From Bacteroidales bacterium UBA5281 (GTDB lineage: Bacteria; Bacteroidota; Bacteroidia; Bacteroidales; Lentimicrobiaceae): DNA of 18,034 nt. Below are positions 8,524 to 15,512 of the stretch, piece by piece. The notes below the pieces were generated by a model. That model was not told where the DNA came from, did not search any database, and saw only the letters and a list, made by a program, of their open reading frames with translations. The stretch covers positions 1-18,034 of the forward strand of contig DHSR01000030.1 of assembly GCA_002410555.1 (NCBI GenBank), written 5' to 3'. The stretch's first letter is position 1, and every line of letters starts with the position of its first letter. Position numbers and translations under genes: made by a program.

Positions 8524-9180
8524 TTACGCTTTTTCAGGCTCTGTAGAAGCATCAAGATCCTGATAATAGTTTTCGTGAGAAAAATCCTTATTGCTTATTC
8601 TATTGCTATAACGTATTCTCGAAGACTGTTCTTTCAAAAACATTTCCTTTACATCCTCATCGTTGGCCGCAAAATTCATGGTGTTTGTAATGGACATGGC
8701 CGCAGCAGCTCTTTCCACATTATGGTTTGCACCAATATAAGTAAAAGTCCATCCCTGGGCTTTTTGCTCATCAATAATGGCTCTAACCTGCTTTCCGGTG
8801 AATTCTTTTGAAGCATTTTCTTCACCGTCTGTTAAAATAGTCACCAAAACATTTGTATTCTCCTGTGAGGCCAAGTCAACCCTGAGTTTGAGAACACTCA
8901 ATCCAATAGCATCGTATAGAGGAGTGGTGGAATCCGGTCGATAGTTTTTTTTATTTATCTGTGACAGATTGCTTGCCTCTTCCTTGTCGAGATGTGTTTT
9001 TATACCCAAACCATTGAAGGTGACGAGAGATATAAAATGTTGCTGATCAGGGTACTTCTTTTCAATACCCTTGATGGTTTGCACCAGCTCATTAAAGCCG
9101 ATGATGGTGGCTTTTTTAATGGATTCCATTGAACCACTCTCGTCCAGGATGATAAGGTTGAAAATTTTGTCGGTTGCCAT
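8524..9180 (-). CDS. Small VWA-domain protein (TerY-like)
   Basis: A 218-residue protein that is almost entirely one von Willebrand factor A domain. The metal-ion-dependent adhesion site is complete: DESGS (Asp13, Ser15, Ser17), Thr85/Thr86 in DSTTPLYDAIG, and Asp118 in LTDGEEN. There is no signal peptide or membrane segment, so it is cytosolic and probably binds a partner protein through Mg2+. It resembles stand-alone VWA proteins such as TerY of tellurite/phage-resistance loci, but no ter genes, kinase, phosphatase or MoxR ATPase are visible nearby. The C-terminal 40 residues are charged and likely flexible. It follows the XRE regulator by 26 bases, so the two form an operon. Its role is unknown. 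Confidence 0.85.
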   Translation of the reverse strand: MATDKIFNLIILDESGSMESIKKATIIGFNELVQTIKGIEKKYPDQQHFISLVTFNGLGIKTHLDKEEASNLSQINKKNYRPDSTTPLYDAIGLSVLKLRVDLASQENTNVLVTILTDGEENASKEFTGKQVRAIIDEQKAQGWTFTYIGANHNVERAAAAMSITNTMNFAANDEDVKEMFLKEQSSRIRYSNRISNKDFSHENYYQDLDASTEPEKA

Positions 9181-9206
9181 AGTGTTGCTGTTTTAATTGA
9201 TTTACT

Positions 9207-9560
9207 TTATTGTTTACCTGTTACTGAATCATCATCTTTGCTTTTTATGCGACTTTTATTAGACAAGCTTTGGTGGTAGGCTTGCTCAAATGCTTTGGGT
9301 GCATAGGGTTCATCACCATATTCTTTCATTATTTTCTCAGCTAGCCAAACCGAAAGAATTTCCTTTTGATTGAGCCCATATAGCCCTGCCAGTTTGAGTA
9401 ACTGTTCTTTGGTAGGCAATCGGTCATTGTTCTCTATTCGGCTGATGATGGCCTGATCTACTTCAATTACAGCAGCTACCTGGCGCACCAATAAACCTTT
9501 TTCTTCACGCTTTTGCCGAAATAGCGTTCCTATAGGTAAGTTGTTGTTTGTCTTTGACAT
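9207..9560 (-). CDS. XRE-family helix-turn-helix regulator
   Basis: A 117-residue DNA-binding protein. A Cro/C1-type helix-turn-helix covers roughly residues 10-68, with LLVRQVAAVIEVDQAIISRIE as helices 2-3, a PTKEQLLKLAGLYGL helix and then a charged tail (about 80-117) without a recognised domain. Proteins of this shape are often found beside DNA methyltransferases in Bacteroidetes, but none is present here. The gene sits 26 bases upstream of the VWA gene. In-frame Met codons at 9590 and 9575 would give 127 or 122 residues; I prefer 9560 because the MSKTNNNLPIGTLFRQKREEKG N-terminus fits the family best and the extra residues overlap inverted repeats that look like an operator. Autoregulation is therefore likely but inferred. 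Confidence 0.85.
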   Translation of the reverse strand: MSKTNNNLPIGTLFRQKREEKGLLVRQVAAVIEVDQAIISRIENNDRLPTKEQLLKLAGLYGLNQKEILSVWLAEKIMKEYGDEPYAPKAFEQAYHQSLSNKSRIKSKDDDSVTGKQ

Positions 9561-9590
9561 GATAAAATTTGTCATGTTAGTATTTATCAT
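9557..9590. promoter_or_regulatory. Nested inverted repeats over the XRE gene start (possible operator)
   Basis: Two perfect inverted repeats interlock here: ATGATAAA (9559-9566) with TTTATCAT (9583-9590), and ACATGA (9557-9562) with TCATGT (9572-9577). They cover all three possible start codons of the XRE gene. Bound protein here would block translation-start-proximal transcription, a common autoregulatory arrangement. Confidence 0.4.
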
Positions 9591-10113
9591 ATTAAACGTT
9601 GTAAATTAAAAAAAGTTGCAGTATGAGATAAATTTATTTTTATTTGCTTAAAGTCGCTGGTAATTGAAGAGTTAATCGTCTACACGAAGTTTAATGTCAA
9701 AAGGATACATGCCTTTCTTTAATCAGGTTTATATCTCATGGTTACCCAGAAAAAGGAGTGTTCTTTAAGTGGTCAAATTTTAAAAATGGCCGGAACCCGG
9801 TGACTATTTAAAAGAAAAGAGTTCTCCCACACCAGTTTTTGGTTATTTGTTTCTGAAATGCCAGGGAGGTTGCAAATTTTTCCACGATATTTATGACTTT
9901 TATTATTCTTCATATTCGTGCAGAACGCTCTTTCCTTAATTACAGAGCTATTTTGTTAATGATTTAAATAAATAATTAACAAGGTTTTATGCCATCAGGA
10001 TAGGGGTAAAATGGTTCTTAATTGTCATATAATTACCGGTAAAGATGTATTTTCAAATTGGGTTTGAGCTTTACAACCTTTACGGATAACCTTCCAACAA
10101 TTTCCCTGATTTA
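9591..10113. other. Noncoding AT-rich gap upstream of the XRE gene and downstream of argS
   Basis: About 520 bases without a supportable gene. No exact TAnnTTTG promoter for the XRE gene was found on the minus strand. An 8-bp inverted repeat TTGTTAAT/ATTAACAA (9953-9960 with 9975-9982) flanks an AT-only core, and it could be a binding site or chance in AT-rich DNA. No tRNA or ncRNA structure was recognised. Confidence 0.5.
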
Positions 10114-10148
10114 ACTACAGGCTGTTTCTCCCCGGAACAGCCTGTAGT
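10114..10148 (-). terminator. Strong stem-loop just after argS, putative terminator
   Basis: ACTACAGGCTGTT (10114-10126) and AACAGCCTGTAGT (10136-10148) form a perfect 13-bp stem with a 9-base loop, starting 3 bases after the argS stop. In the argS direction the following bases are TAAATC, a poor U tract, so it may end transcription weakly or protect the mRNA 3' end. Confidence 0.6.
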
Positions 10149-10151
10149 GTT

Positions 10152-11930
10152 TTACATGCGCTCAGGTACCTCAATACCCAACAGATTTAATCCGGATTTT
10201 AGAACCTGAGCTATTTGATATGATATGGTCAGGCGCAAATTGCGCTTATTTTCGTCTGCTTCTTTTAATATGGTGAGTTCGTGATAAAACTGATTGTATT
10301 CCCGCGCCAACTCATAGATGAAGTTAGCCAGCAGGGCCGGGTTAAGTTCGCTGGCAGCCTGATTTACCATAGTAGAGAATAAACTCAGACTAACGATGAT
10401 ACTGTGCTCACGTGGGTGTAATCCAGCATCAAAGGAGTCTGGATTAAGACCTGGGTAAACGCCGGCCTTGCGCAGTACAGATTTTATCCGGGCATAGGTA
10501 TATTGGATAAAAGGGCCGGTATTGCCATTAAAATCAATGCTTTCACGAGGATCGAACATCATATTTTTCCGTGGATCCACCTTTAGAATAAAATATTTTA
10601 AAGCTCCCAGCCCTACGGTTTGGTATAGGTTTTCTGCTTCTTCACTGTTAAAGTCATCAATTTTACCTAATTCTTCAGTCATGCTGCGTGCGGTAGCTTT
10701 CATTTCAGCCATCAGGTCATCAGCATCCACTACAGTGCCTTCCCGGGATTTCATTTTACCTTCCGGTAATTCAACCATTCCATAGGAGAGATGAAAAATA
10801 TTTCCGGCCCATGGACGCCCCAGCTTTTTAAAGATAAGTTTAAGTACTTCGAAGTGATAATTTTGCTCATTCCCAACTACATACAATAAACGTGAGGTGC
10901 CGAAATCGTTGATACGCAATTGGGCCGTACCCAAATCCTGGGTCATATAAACCGAAGTACCATCAGCACGAAGCAATAACTTTTCATCCAAACCTTCTTC
11001 CGAAAGGTCTACCCACACGGAGCCATCTTCTTTTTTAAAGAAAACCTTTTCCTTAAGACCTTCATTTACGATTTCGCGGCCGAGCAAATAGGTTTCTGAT
11101 TCATAATAGATTTTATCAAAATGGATTCCCATGGTTTTATAAGTCTCATCGAAACCGGCATATACCCAGCCATTCATTTGTTTCCATAAACGCAGGATTT
11201 CCGGATCCCTGGCTTCCCATTTAAGCAGCATATCACGTGCCTGCTGCATGAGTAAGGATTTACTGGCTGCTACTTCTTCAGACCATCCTTCACTTTTAAG
11301 ATGAGCCAACTCTTCTTTATATTTTTTATCGAATAATACATAATAATCACCCACCAGTTTATCTCCCTTTTTGCCTGCCGATTCGGGCGTTTCGTTATTG
11401 GCGAACAGGGTCCATGCAAGCATGGATTTGCAAATATGTATACCACGGTCATTAACCAGGTTTACCTTATGCACCTTATATCCGGCGGCCTCCAGAATGG
11501 CTGCTACCGAATAACCCAGCAGATTATTGCGGATGTGTCCTAAATGAAGTGGCTTATTGGTGTTGGGTGATGAAAACTCTAACACCACAGGTAGTTCAGC
11601 TTTATTAATTGCAGCAGGCTGTATTTCAGCCGATTCTCCGAGGGCAGCAATAATGGCCTGTGGCGATAGCTTGAGGTTAAGAAAACCTTTTACTACATAA
11701 TATTGGGCTATCTCAGGCAATAAGATAAGCTGTTCTCCGATAATACGGGCCGTTTCCTCGGGTGATTTGCGTGAAATTTTCAACAGGGGAAAAACCACCA
11801 GCGAAAAATCACCAAATTCACGAAAAGCAGGGATGGTACGTTGAATGGTAAGACTTTCAGGACTTAAAGTATGATTAAACAGGGTCTGAATGGCTGCGGC
11901 AGCATACCGGCTGAGTTTATCGGAGAACAT
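10152..11930 (-). CDS. argS: Arginine--tRNA ligase
   Basis: A 592-residue class I aminoacyl-tRNA synthetase that charges tRNA-Arg in the cytosol. It has the ArgRS-specific N-terminal additional domain (about 1-100), then SSPNTNKPLHLGHIRNN with the HIGH-type signature HLGH (129-132), a Rossmann catalytic core with VNDRGIHICKSM (159-170), the KMSKS-loop equivalent KMKSREGTVVDADDL (392-406), and a C-terminal DALR anticodon-binding domain (about 470-592) ending LLGIEVPERM. Length and motifs are normal for bacterial ArgRS. It is a single-gene unit with its own promoter upstream and a stem-loop right after the stop. It is divergent from the COG2403 GTPase gene. Confidence 0.98.
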   Translation of the reverse strand: MFSDKLSRYAAAAIQTLFNHTLSPESLTIQRTIPAFREFGDFSLVVFPLLKISRKSPEETARIIGEQLILLPEIAQYYVVKGFLNLKLSPQAIIAALGESAEIQPAAINKAELPVVLEFSSPNTNKPLHLGHIRNNLLGYSVAAILEAAGYKVHKVNLVNDRGIHICKSMLAWTLFANNETPESAGKKGDKLVGDYYVLFDKKYKEELAHLKSEGWSEEVAASKSLLMQQARDMLLKWEARDPEILRLWKQMNGWVYAGFDETYKTMGIHFDKIYYESETYLLGREIVNEGLKEKVFFKKEDGSVWVDLSEEGLDEKLLLRADGTSVYMTQDLGTAQLRINDFGTSRLLYVVGNEQNYHFEVLKLIFKKLGRPWAGNIFHLSYGMVELPEGKMKSREGTVVDADDLMAEMKATARSMTEELGKIDDFNSEEAENLYQTVGLGALKYFILKVDPRKNMMFDPRESIDFNGNTGPFIQYTYARIKSVLRKAGVYPGLNPDSFDAGLHPREHSIIVSLSLFSTMVNQAASELNPALLANFIYELAREYNQFYHELTILKEADENKRNLRLTISYQIAQVLKSGLNLLGIEVPERM

Positions 11931-11954
11931 GATTGTAAAATATTATAAGGTTTG

Positions 11955-11985
11955 CAAAATTACATGTTTTTATCAATAGTCCGAA
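11955..11985 (-). promoter_or_regulatory. Promoter for argS
   Basis: On the minus strand TAATTTTG (11955-11962) is an exact TAnnTTTG match, 24 bases before the argS ATG. About 19 bases upstream the strand reads TTTTCG, an imperfect -33 element. It predicts a short leader, so no T-box or long attenuator precedes argS. Confidence 0.55.
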
Positions 11986-12109
11986 AAGTATTGTTAATGC
12001 ATTGATAAAGAGAATTGTAACCAATTTTAGAATGGCAAAAAGGATAAATGTGTAGTCCGGATTATTTGAAAAAAATCGAAAGAAACCATTTTTTTAAAAA
12101 CTAATATTT

Positions 12110-12117
12110 TATATTTG
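12110..12117 (+). promoter_or_regulatory. -7 element TATATTTG for the COG2403 GTPase gene
   Basis: Exact TAnnTTTG match with a T-rich run (12089-12095) where the -33 element would lie. It is 137 bases before the ATG, so the mRNA would have an unusually long leader for this window. Confidence 0.5.
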
Positions 12118-12254
12118 CAATGGTTTTTTTGCGGCAGATTGCCGACAGTGGTTCTTAAAAGTGGAAGACGCCAGTCTGCCCGGGCCCGTAAAAGAGCTGA
12201 AATACGCTAAAACCGGCATTTATTTCACTCATTTATAATTCAAAAACCAATTTC
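12118..12254 (+). promoter_or_regulatory. Long structured 5' leader of the COG2403 GTPase gene
   Basis: The leader is more GC-rich than the neighbouring spacers. CGGCA (12132-12136) can pair with TGCCG (12140-12144) in a tight hairpin, while GGCAGA (12133-12138) can instead pair with TCTGCC (12175-12180). These pairings use the same bases and exclude each other. A palindrome CGGGCCCG (12181-12188) follows. No poly-U terminator or known riboswitch motif was recognised. Confidence 0.35.
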
Positions 12255-13595
12255 ATGAAAAAAAACGTAATTATCATTGGAGCCGCCGGCAGGGACTTCC
12301 ACAATTTCAACACTTACTTCAGAGGCAATAGTGATTACAATGTAGTTGCTTTCACTGCAGCTCAGATTCCCGACATTGATGGCCGCAAGTATCCCAAAGA
12401 ACTTGCCGGTGAAGACCTTTATCCTCAGGGTATTCCCATTTATGCTGAGGCTGACCTGGAGGATCTGATCCATGAGCATCAGGTTGACGAATGTATTTTT
12501 TCATACAGTGACGTGCCCTATCCGCGGGTAATGAATATCAGTGCACTGGTAAACGCTGCAGGGGCTAACTTTACTTTGCTCGGGCCGCGCGATACGATGA
12601 TAAAGAGTACCAAGCCTTTGATTGCTGTTGGAGCTACCCGCACCGGATGTGGTAAAAGCCAGACCAGCCGGCGCATCATTGAGATTTTAATGGAAAAAGG
12701 ACTAAAAGTAGTTGCTATTCGTCATCCAATGCCCTACGGGGATTTGAATGCACAAAAAGTTCAGCGATTTGCCTCCATCGAAGATCTTGAAAAACATAAA
12801 TGCACCATTGAAGAGATGGAAGAGTATGAACCCCATGTGGTACGCGGTGATGTGATTTATGCCGGAGTGGACTATGATGCCATTCTGCATGCCGCTGAAA
12901 ATGATCCGGATGGGTGTGATGTTATACTGTGGGATGGTGGAAACAACGATTTCCCTTTTTATAAACCCGATTTGATGATAGGTGTGGCTGATCCGCTGCG
13001 TCCGGGGGCAGAGGTGAGTTATTATCCGGGAGAAGTGGTGGCACGCATGTCGGATGTTATTGTAATCAATAAAATTGATTCTGCCGGTTTGGATGAAATC
13101 AACATCGTCCGTGCGAACCTTGCCCGCATTAACCCACATGCCATTATTATTGATGCTGCTTCACCGGTTACGGTTGATAAACCGGAGCTTATCAGAGACA
13201 AAAGAGTGCTGGTTGTGGAAGATGGTCCGACGCTTACCCATGGAGAAATGAAAATTGGGGCCGGAGTAGTAGCTGCCCTCAAACATGGTGCAGCTGAGTT
13301 GGTTGATCCAAGACCTTTTACAGTTGGTAAACTAAGTGAAACCTTTGAAATTTACCCCAATATTGGTACATTATTACCAGCCATGGGTTATGGTGATGAG
13401 CAAATACAAGACCTTGAACAAACTATTGACAATACACCGTGTGATGCTGTTATTATTGCAACACCCATTGACCTGAGTCGCATCATAAAGATAAACAAAC
13501 CTACAGTTGTTGTAGATTATGATCTTCAGGAGATAGGCACGCCTAACCTTACCCAGGTGCTCAGTGATTTTGTTAAAAAGCATAATCTCAAATAG
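12255..13595 (+). CDS. COG2403 GTPase, cyclic 2,3-diphosphoglycerate synthetase-like
   Basis: A 446-residue cytosolic protein. It begins with a Rossmann-like IIIGAAGRDFHNFN segment (6-19), followed by a P-loop GATRTGCGKS (126-135) of the kind seen in dethiobiotin synthetase and cobyrate synthases, a Walker B-like VILWDGGNND (223-232) and a GTPase-style NKID (272-275). This matches the predicted GTPase family COG2403, whose characterised archaeal member in Methanothermus makes cyclic 2,3-diphosphoglycerate. A thermoprotectant role is unlikely here, so the bacterial function is open. It lies directly upstream of pyrB-pyrI in the same direction but is separated by a strong terminator, so it is a neighbour and not an operon member. 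A link with pyrimidine or carbamoyl phosphate metabolism is only an inference from position. Confidence 0.85.
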   Translation: MKKNVIIIGAAGRDFHNFNTYFRGNSDYNVVAFTAAQIPDIDGRKYPKELAGEDLYPQGIPIYAEADLEDLIHEHQVDECIFSYSDVPYPRVMNISALVNAAGANFTLLGPRDTMIKSTKPLIAVGATRTGCGKSQTSRRIIEILMEKGLKVVAIRHPMPYGDLNAQKVQRFASIEDLEKHKCTIEEMEEYEPHVVRGDVIYAGVDYDAILHAAENDPDGCDVILWDGGNNDFPFYKPDLMIGVADPLRPGAEVSYYPGEVVARMSDVIVINKIDSAGLDEINIVRANLARINPHAIIIDAASPVTVDKPELIRDKRVLVVEDGPTLTHGEMKIGAGVVAALKHGAAELVDPRPFTVGKLSETFEIYPNIGTLLPAMGYGDEQIQDLEQTIDNTPCDAVIIATPIDLSRIIKINKPTVVVDYDLQEIGTPNLTQVLSDFVKKHNLK

Positions 13596-13601
13596 ATGAA
13601 G

Positions 13602-13633
13602 AAAAGCCCCGTTTCATATCGGGGCTTTTTTTT
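13602..13633 (+). terminator. Rho-independent terminator after the COG2403 GTPase gene
   Basis: AAAAGCCCCG (13602-13611) and CGGGGCTTTT (13620-13629) form a 10-bp stem with an 8-base loop and eight T residues (13626-13633). It begins 6 bases after the stop codon and separates this gene from pyrB. Confidence 0.93.
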
Positions 13634-13675
13634 AAGTAGTTTTCAACAATTGGAACCTGATTGAATTTCAATGGT

Positions 13676-13683
13676 TAATTTTG
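13676..13683 (+). promoter_or_regulatory. -7 element TAATTTTG for pyrBI
   Basis: Exact TAnnTTTG match, 28 bases before the pyrB ATG. The nearest TTG upstream (13650-13652) is spaced slightly too far for a perfect -33. The leader would be only about 20 bases, too short for a UTP-sensitive attenuator of the enterobacterial pyrBI type. Confidence 0.5.
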
Positions 13684-13711
13684 TGACATTCTAAATATTA
13701 AAACATTCCTG

Positions 13712-14620
13712 ATGAAAAACCGAAGCTTAGTATCTATCACCGATTACTCCAAAGCGGAGTATCTGAAAATCCTTGATCTGGCCGAGACTTTTGAAAATGA
13801 GCCAAAACAAAATATTTTGAAGGATTATGTGGTTGCTACCTTGTTTTTTGAGCCTTCTACACGTACCCGTTTGAGTTTTGAAAGTGCAGCTTCGCGGCTG
13901 GGGGCCAAAGTTATCGGCTTTAGTGATGTTAGCAGTTCAAGTGTATCCAAGGGTGAAACGTTAAAGGATACCATACTTACAGTCAGCAATTATAGCGATA
14001 TTATTGTAATGCGTCATCCCCGTGAAGGAAGTGCACGCTTTGCCAGTGAGGTTTCGCCGGTACCTGTTATCAATGCGGGCGATGGTGGCAACCAGCATCC
14101 CACGCAATGCCTGCTGGATTTATACTCCATCCGTAAAACTCAGGGTCGCCTGGATGGTCTGAATATTGCTTTTGTGGGAGACCTTAAATATGGACGAACT
14201 GTACATTCAAATGTTATGGCTATGTGTAATTTTGAAACTACCTTTCATCTGGTATCTCCGGTTGAACTTAAATTGCCCAGTTATGTCAAGATGCACATTA
14301 AGGACAATAATCTGAATTATTATCAATACACAGATTTGAATGAGATTATTCCCATTGCCGACATCATTTATATGACGCGTATTCAACGCGAAAGGTTTTC
14401 AGACCCAATAGAGTACGAAAAAGTAAAAAATGCTTATATTCTTACTGCTGAGATGCTCAGTGGCTGCCGTGAAAACATGCGGATACTTCATCCCCTGCCA
14501 AGGGTAAATGAAATAACTGAAGATGTTGACTCGACGGTTCAGGCTTACTATTTCCAGCAGGCACTTAACGGGGTTTTTGTCAGGCAGGCACTGCTGTCGG
14601 CAATATTGGGTGTTAAATAA
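13712..14620 (+). CDS. pyrB: Aspartate carbamoyltransferase catalytic subunit
   Basis: A 302-residue enzyme catalysing carbamoyl phosphate + L-aspartate to N-carbamoyl-aspartate, the first committed step of pyrimidine synthesis. The carbamoyl-phosphate site is FFEPSTRTRLSFE (45-57, with Ser49-Thr50-Arg51-Thr52), followed by the 80s-loop lysine in SKGETLKDT (Lys80), MRHPREGSA (Arg101), GGNQHPTQ (His129), the aspartate-binding GDLKYGRTVHS (Arg162) and MTRIQRERF (Arg223, Gln225), and HPLPRVNEI (260-268). All key residues are present and length is standard. It is followed 29 bases later by pyrI in the same direction, so the two subunits are co-transcribed and should form the allosteric holoenzyme. 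Confidence 0.98.
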   Translation: MKNRSLVSITDYSKAEYLKILDLAETFENEPKQNILKDYVVATLFFEPSTRTRLSFESAASRLGAKVIGFSDVSSSSVSKGETLKDTILTVSNYSDIIVMRHPREGSARFASEVSPVPVINAGDGGNQHPTQCLLDLYSIRKTQGRLDGLNIAFVGDLKYGRTVHSNVMAMCNFETTFHLVSPVELKLPSYVKMHIKDNNLNYYQYTDLNEIIPIADIIYMTRIQRERFSDPIEYEKVKNAYILTAEMLSGCRENMRILHPLPRVNEITEDVDSTVQAYYFQQALNGVFVRQALLSAILGVK

Positions 14621-14649
14621 TCGGTTAATATATCTTTAAAAATATTAAA

Positions 14650-15114
14650 ATGCAAAACAGCAAAAGAAAAGAACTGGTTGTATCAGCCATTCAAAATGGC
14701 ACGGTAATAGACCATATACCGGCTAAAAGCGTTTTCAGGGTTATGCGTATGCTTAATCTGGAACAAACTGAGTCGCAGATTACCGTAGGTATGAACCTGG
14801 AAAGTCACAAATATGGTCGAAAAGGTATTATAAAGGTAAGTGGGCAGTTTTTTGAAAGCGAGGCGATTAATAAGATTGCCCTTATTGCTCCCACAGCCTC
14901 TATGATTGTGATTAAGGATTATGAGGTGATAGAAAAACGCAATGTTGAGATACCAGATGAAATTACCCGGTTTGTTCGTTGTGTTAACCCCAATTGCATC
15001 ACAAATCATCAGGCGGTAGCTACACGTTTTAAAGTGATTGACAAGGAGGATCTCAAGCTACAATGTCATTTTTGTGAAAAAATAACCGGGAAAAACAATA
15101 TTGATATATTGTAA
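14650..15114 (+). CDS. pyrI: Aspartate carbamoyltransferase regulatory subunit
   Basis: A 154-residue allosteric subunit that binds ATP, CTP or UTP and holds PyrB trimers together. The N-terminal nucleotide-binding domain includes VSAIQNGTVIDHIPA (11-25) and MNLESHKYGRKGIIK (48-62). The C-terminal zinc domain has four cysteines at 111, 116, 139 and 142 (CVNPNC ... CHFC), the expected spacing for the structural Zn site that contacts PyrB. Length is normal. It is the last gene of the pyrBI unit. No clear intrinsic terminator was found after the stop. Confidence 0.97.
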   Translation: MQNSKRKELVVSAIQNGTVIDHIPAKSVFRVMRMLNLEQTESQITVGMNLESHKYGRKGIIKVSGQFFESEAINKIALIAPTASMIVIKDYEVIEKRNVEIPDEITRFVRCVNPNCITNHQAVATRFKVIDKEDLKLQCHFCEKITGKNNIDIL

Positions 15115-15512
15115 TTTCTTTCCATGAAAAGCCACGCATTCTCAAGTAATAGCAAATGTATTGATCCTTAACTTTCTCAGGGGAATAGATTTTGCTTAAT
15201 CATCTGTTGGTGAAAAACCAATGGATCGAATGTGTCATAAATTTTAACCTTTTTTGTTTTGTAAATTCATAGAATTATTTAGCTTTTTAAGAGCGCCTTA
15301 ACAGGATAGATGCAATAGTATAAGCGATCTTTTTTTATAAAAAGACAAGTTGTTAATATATTGGTAATCAGTAGTATAATATTATTTTTAATCATATTCA
15401 GAAAGAGAATACTTCAAGCATTAAGCTGCAATTTGTATTTTGGTACGTGGTTTGTATTTAGAGGGGAAATTAACCCGAGGTAGTTGCAAATGCCTTCAAA
15501 AAAACAAACGCC
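15115..15512. other. Noncoding gap between pyrI and the Tyr/His-rich protein gene
   Basis: About 400 AT-rich bases with no supportable gene. It includes a weak A/T hairpin (15328-15345, TCTTTTT/AAAAAGA) and an exact 9-base direct repeat TTTGTATTT at 15432-15440 and 15451-15459 (period 19), about 55 bases before the next start codon. No exact TAnnTTTG element was found for the downstream gene. The closest candidate is TTTG (15432-15435), a 19-base gap, then TATTTAGA (15455-15462). Confidence 0.5.

Noticed and set aside
9709..9768. A 19-codon open frame in the gap upstream of the XRE gene
   Set aside because: Too short, with no promoter or ribosome binding site and no motif.
9953..9982. Inverted repeat TTGTTAAT/ATTAACAA around an AT-only core, considered as an origin-like or operator site
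   Set aside because: Expected by chance in such AT-rich DNA; no DnaA boxes or neighbouring replication genes.
12702..13139. A 145-codon minus-strand open frame opposite the COG2403 gene
   Set aside because: Antisense to a clear P-loop/NKID gene; the translation has no recognisable domain.
13602..13683. A single operon running from the COG2403 GTPase gene through pyrI
   Set aside because: A strong intrinsic terminator and a fresh TAnnTTTG element lie between the GTPase gene and pyrB.
15328..15345. Hairpin TCTTTTT/AAAAAGA after pyrI, considered as its terminator
   Set aside because: The stem is almost entirely A/T and lies more than 200 bases after the stop, so it would be unstable and badly placed.
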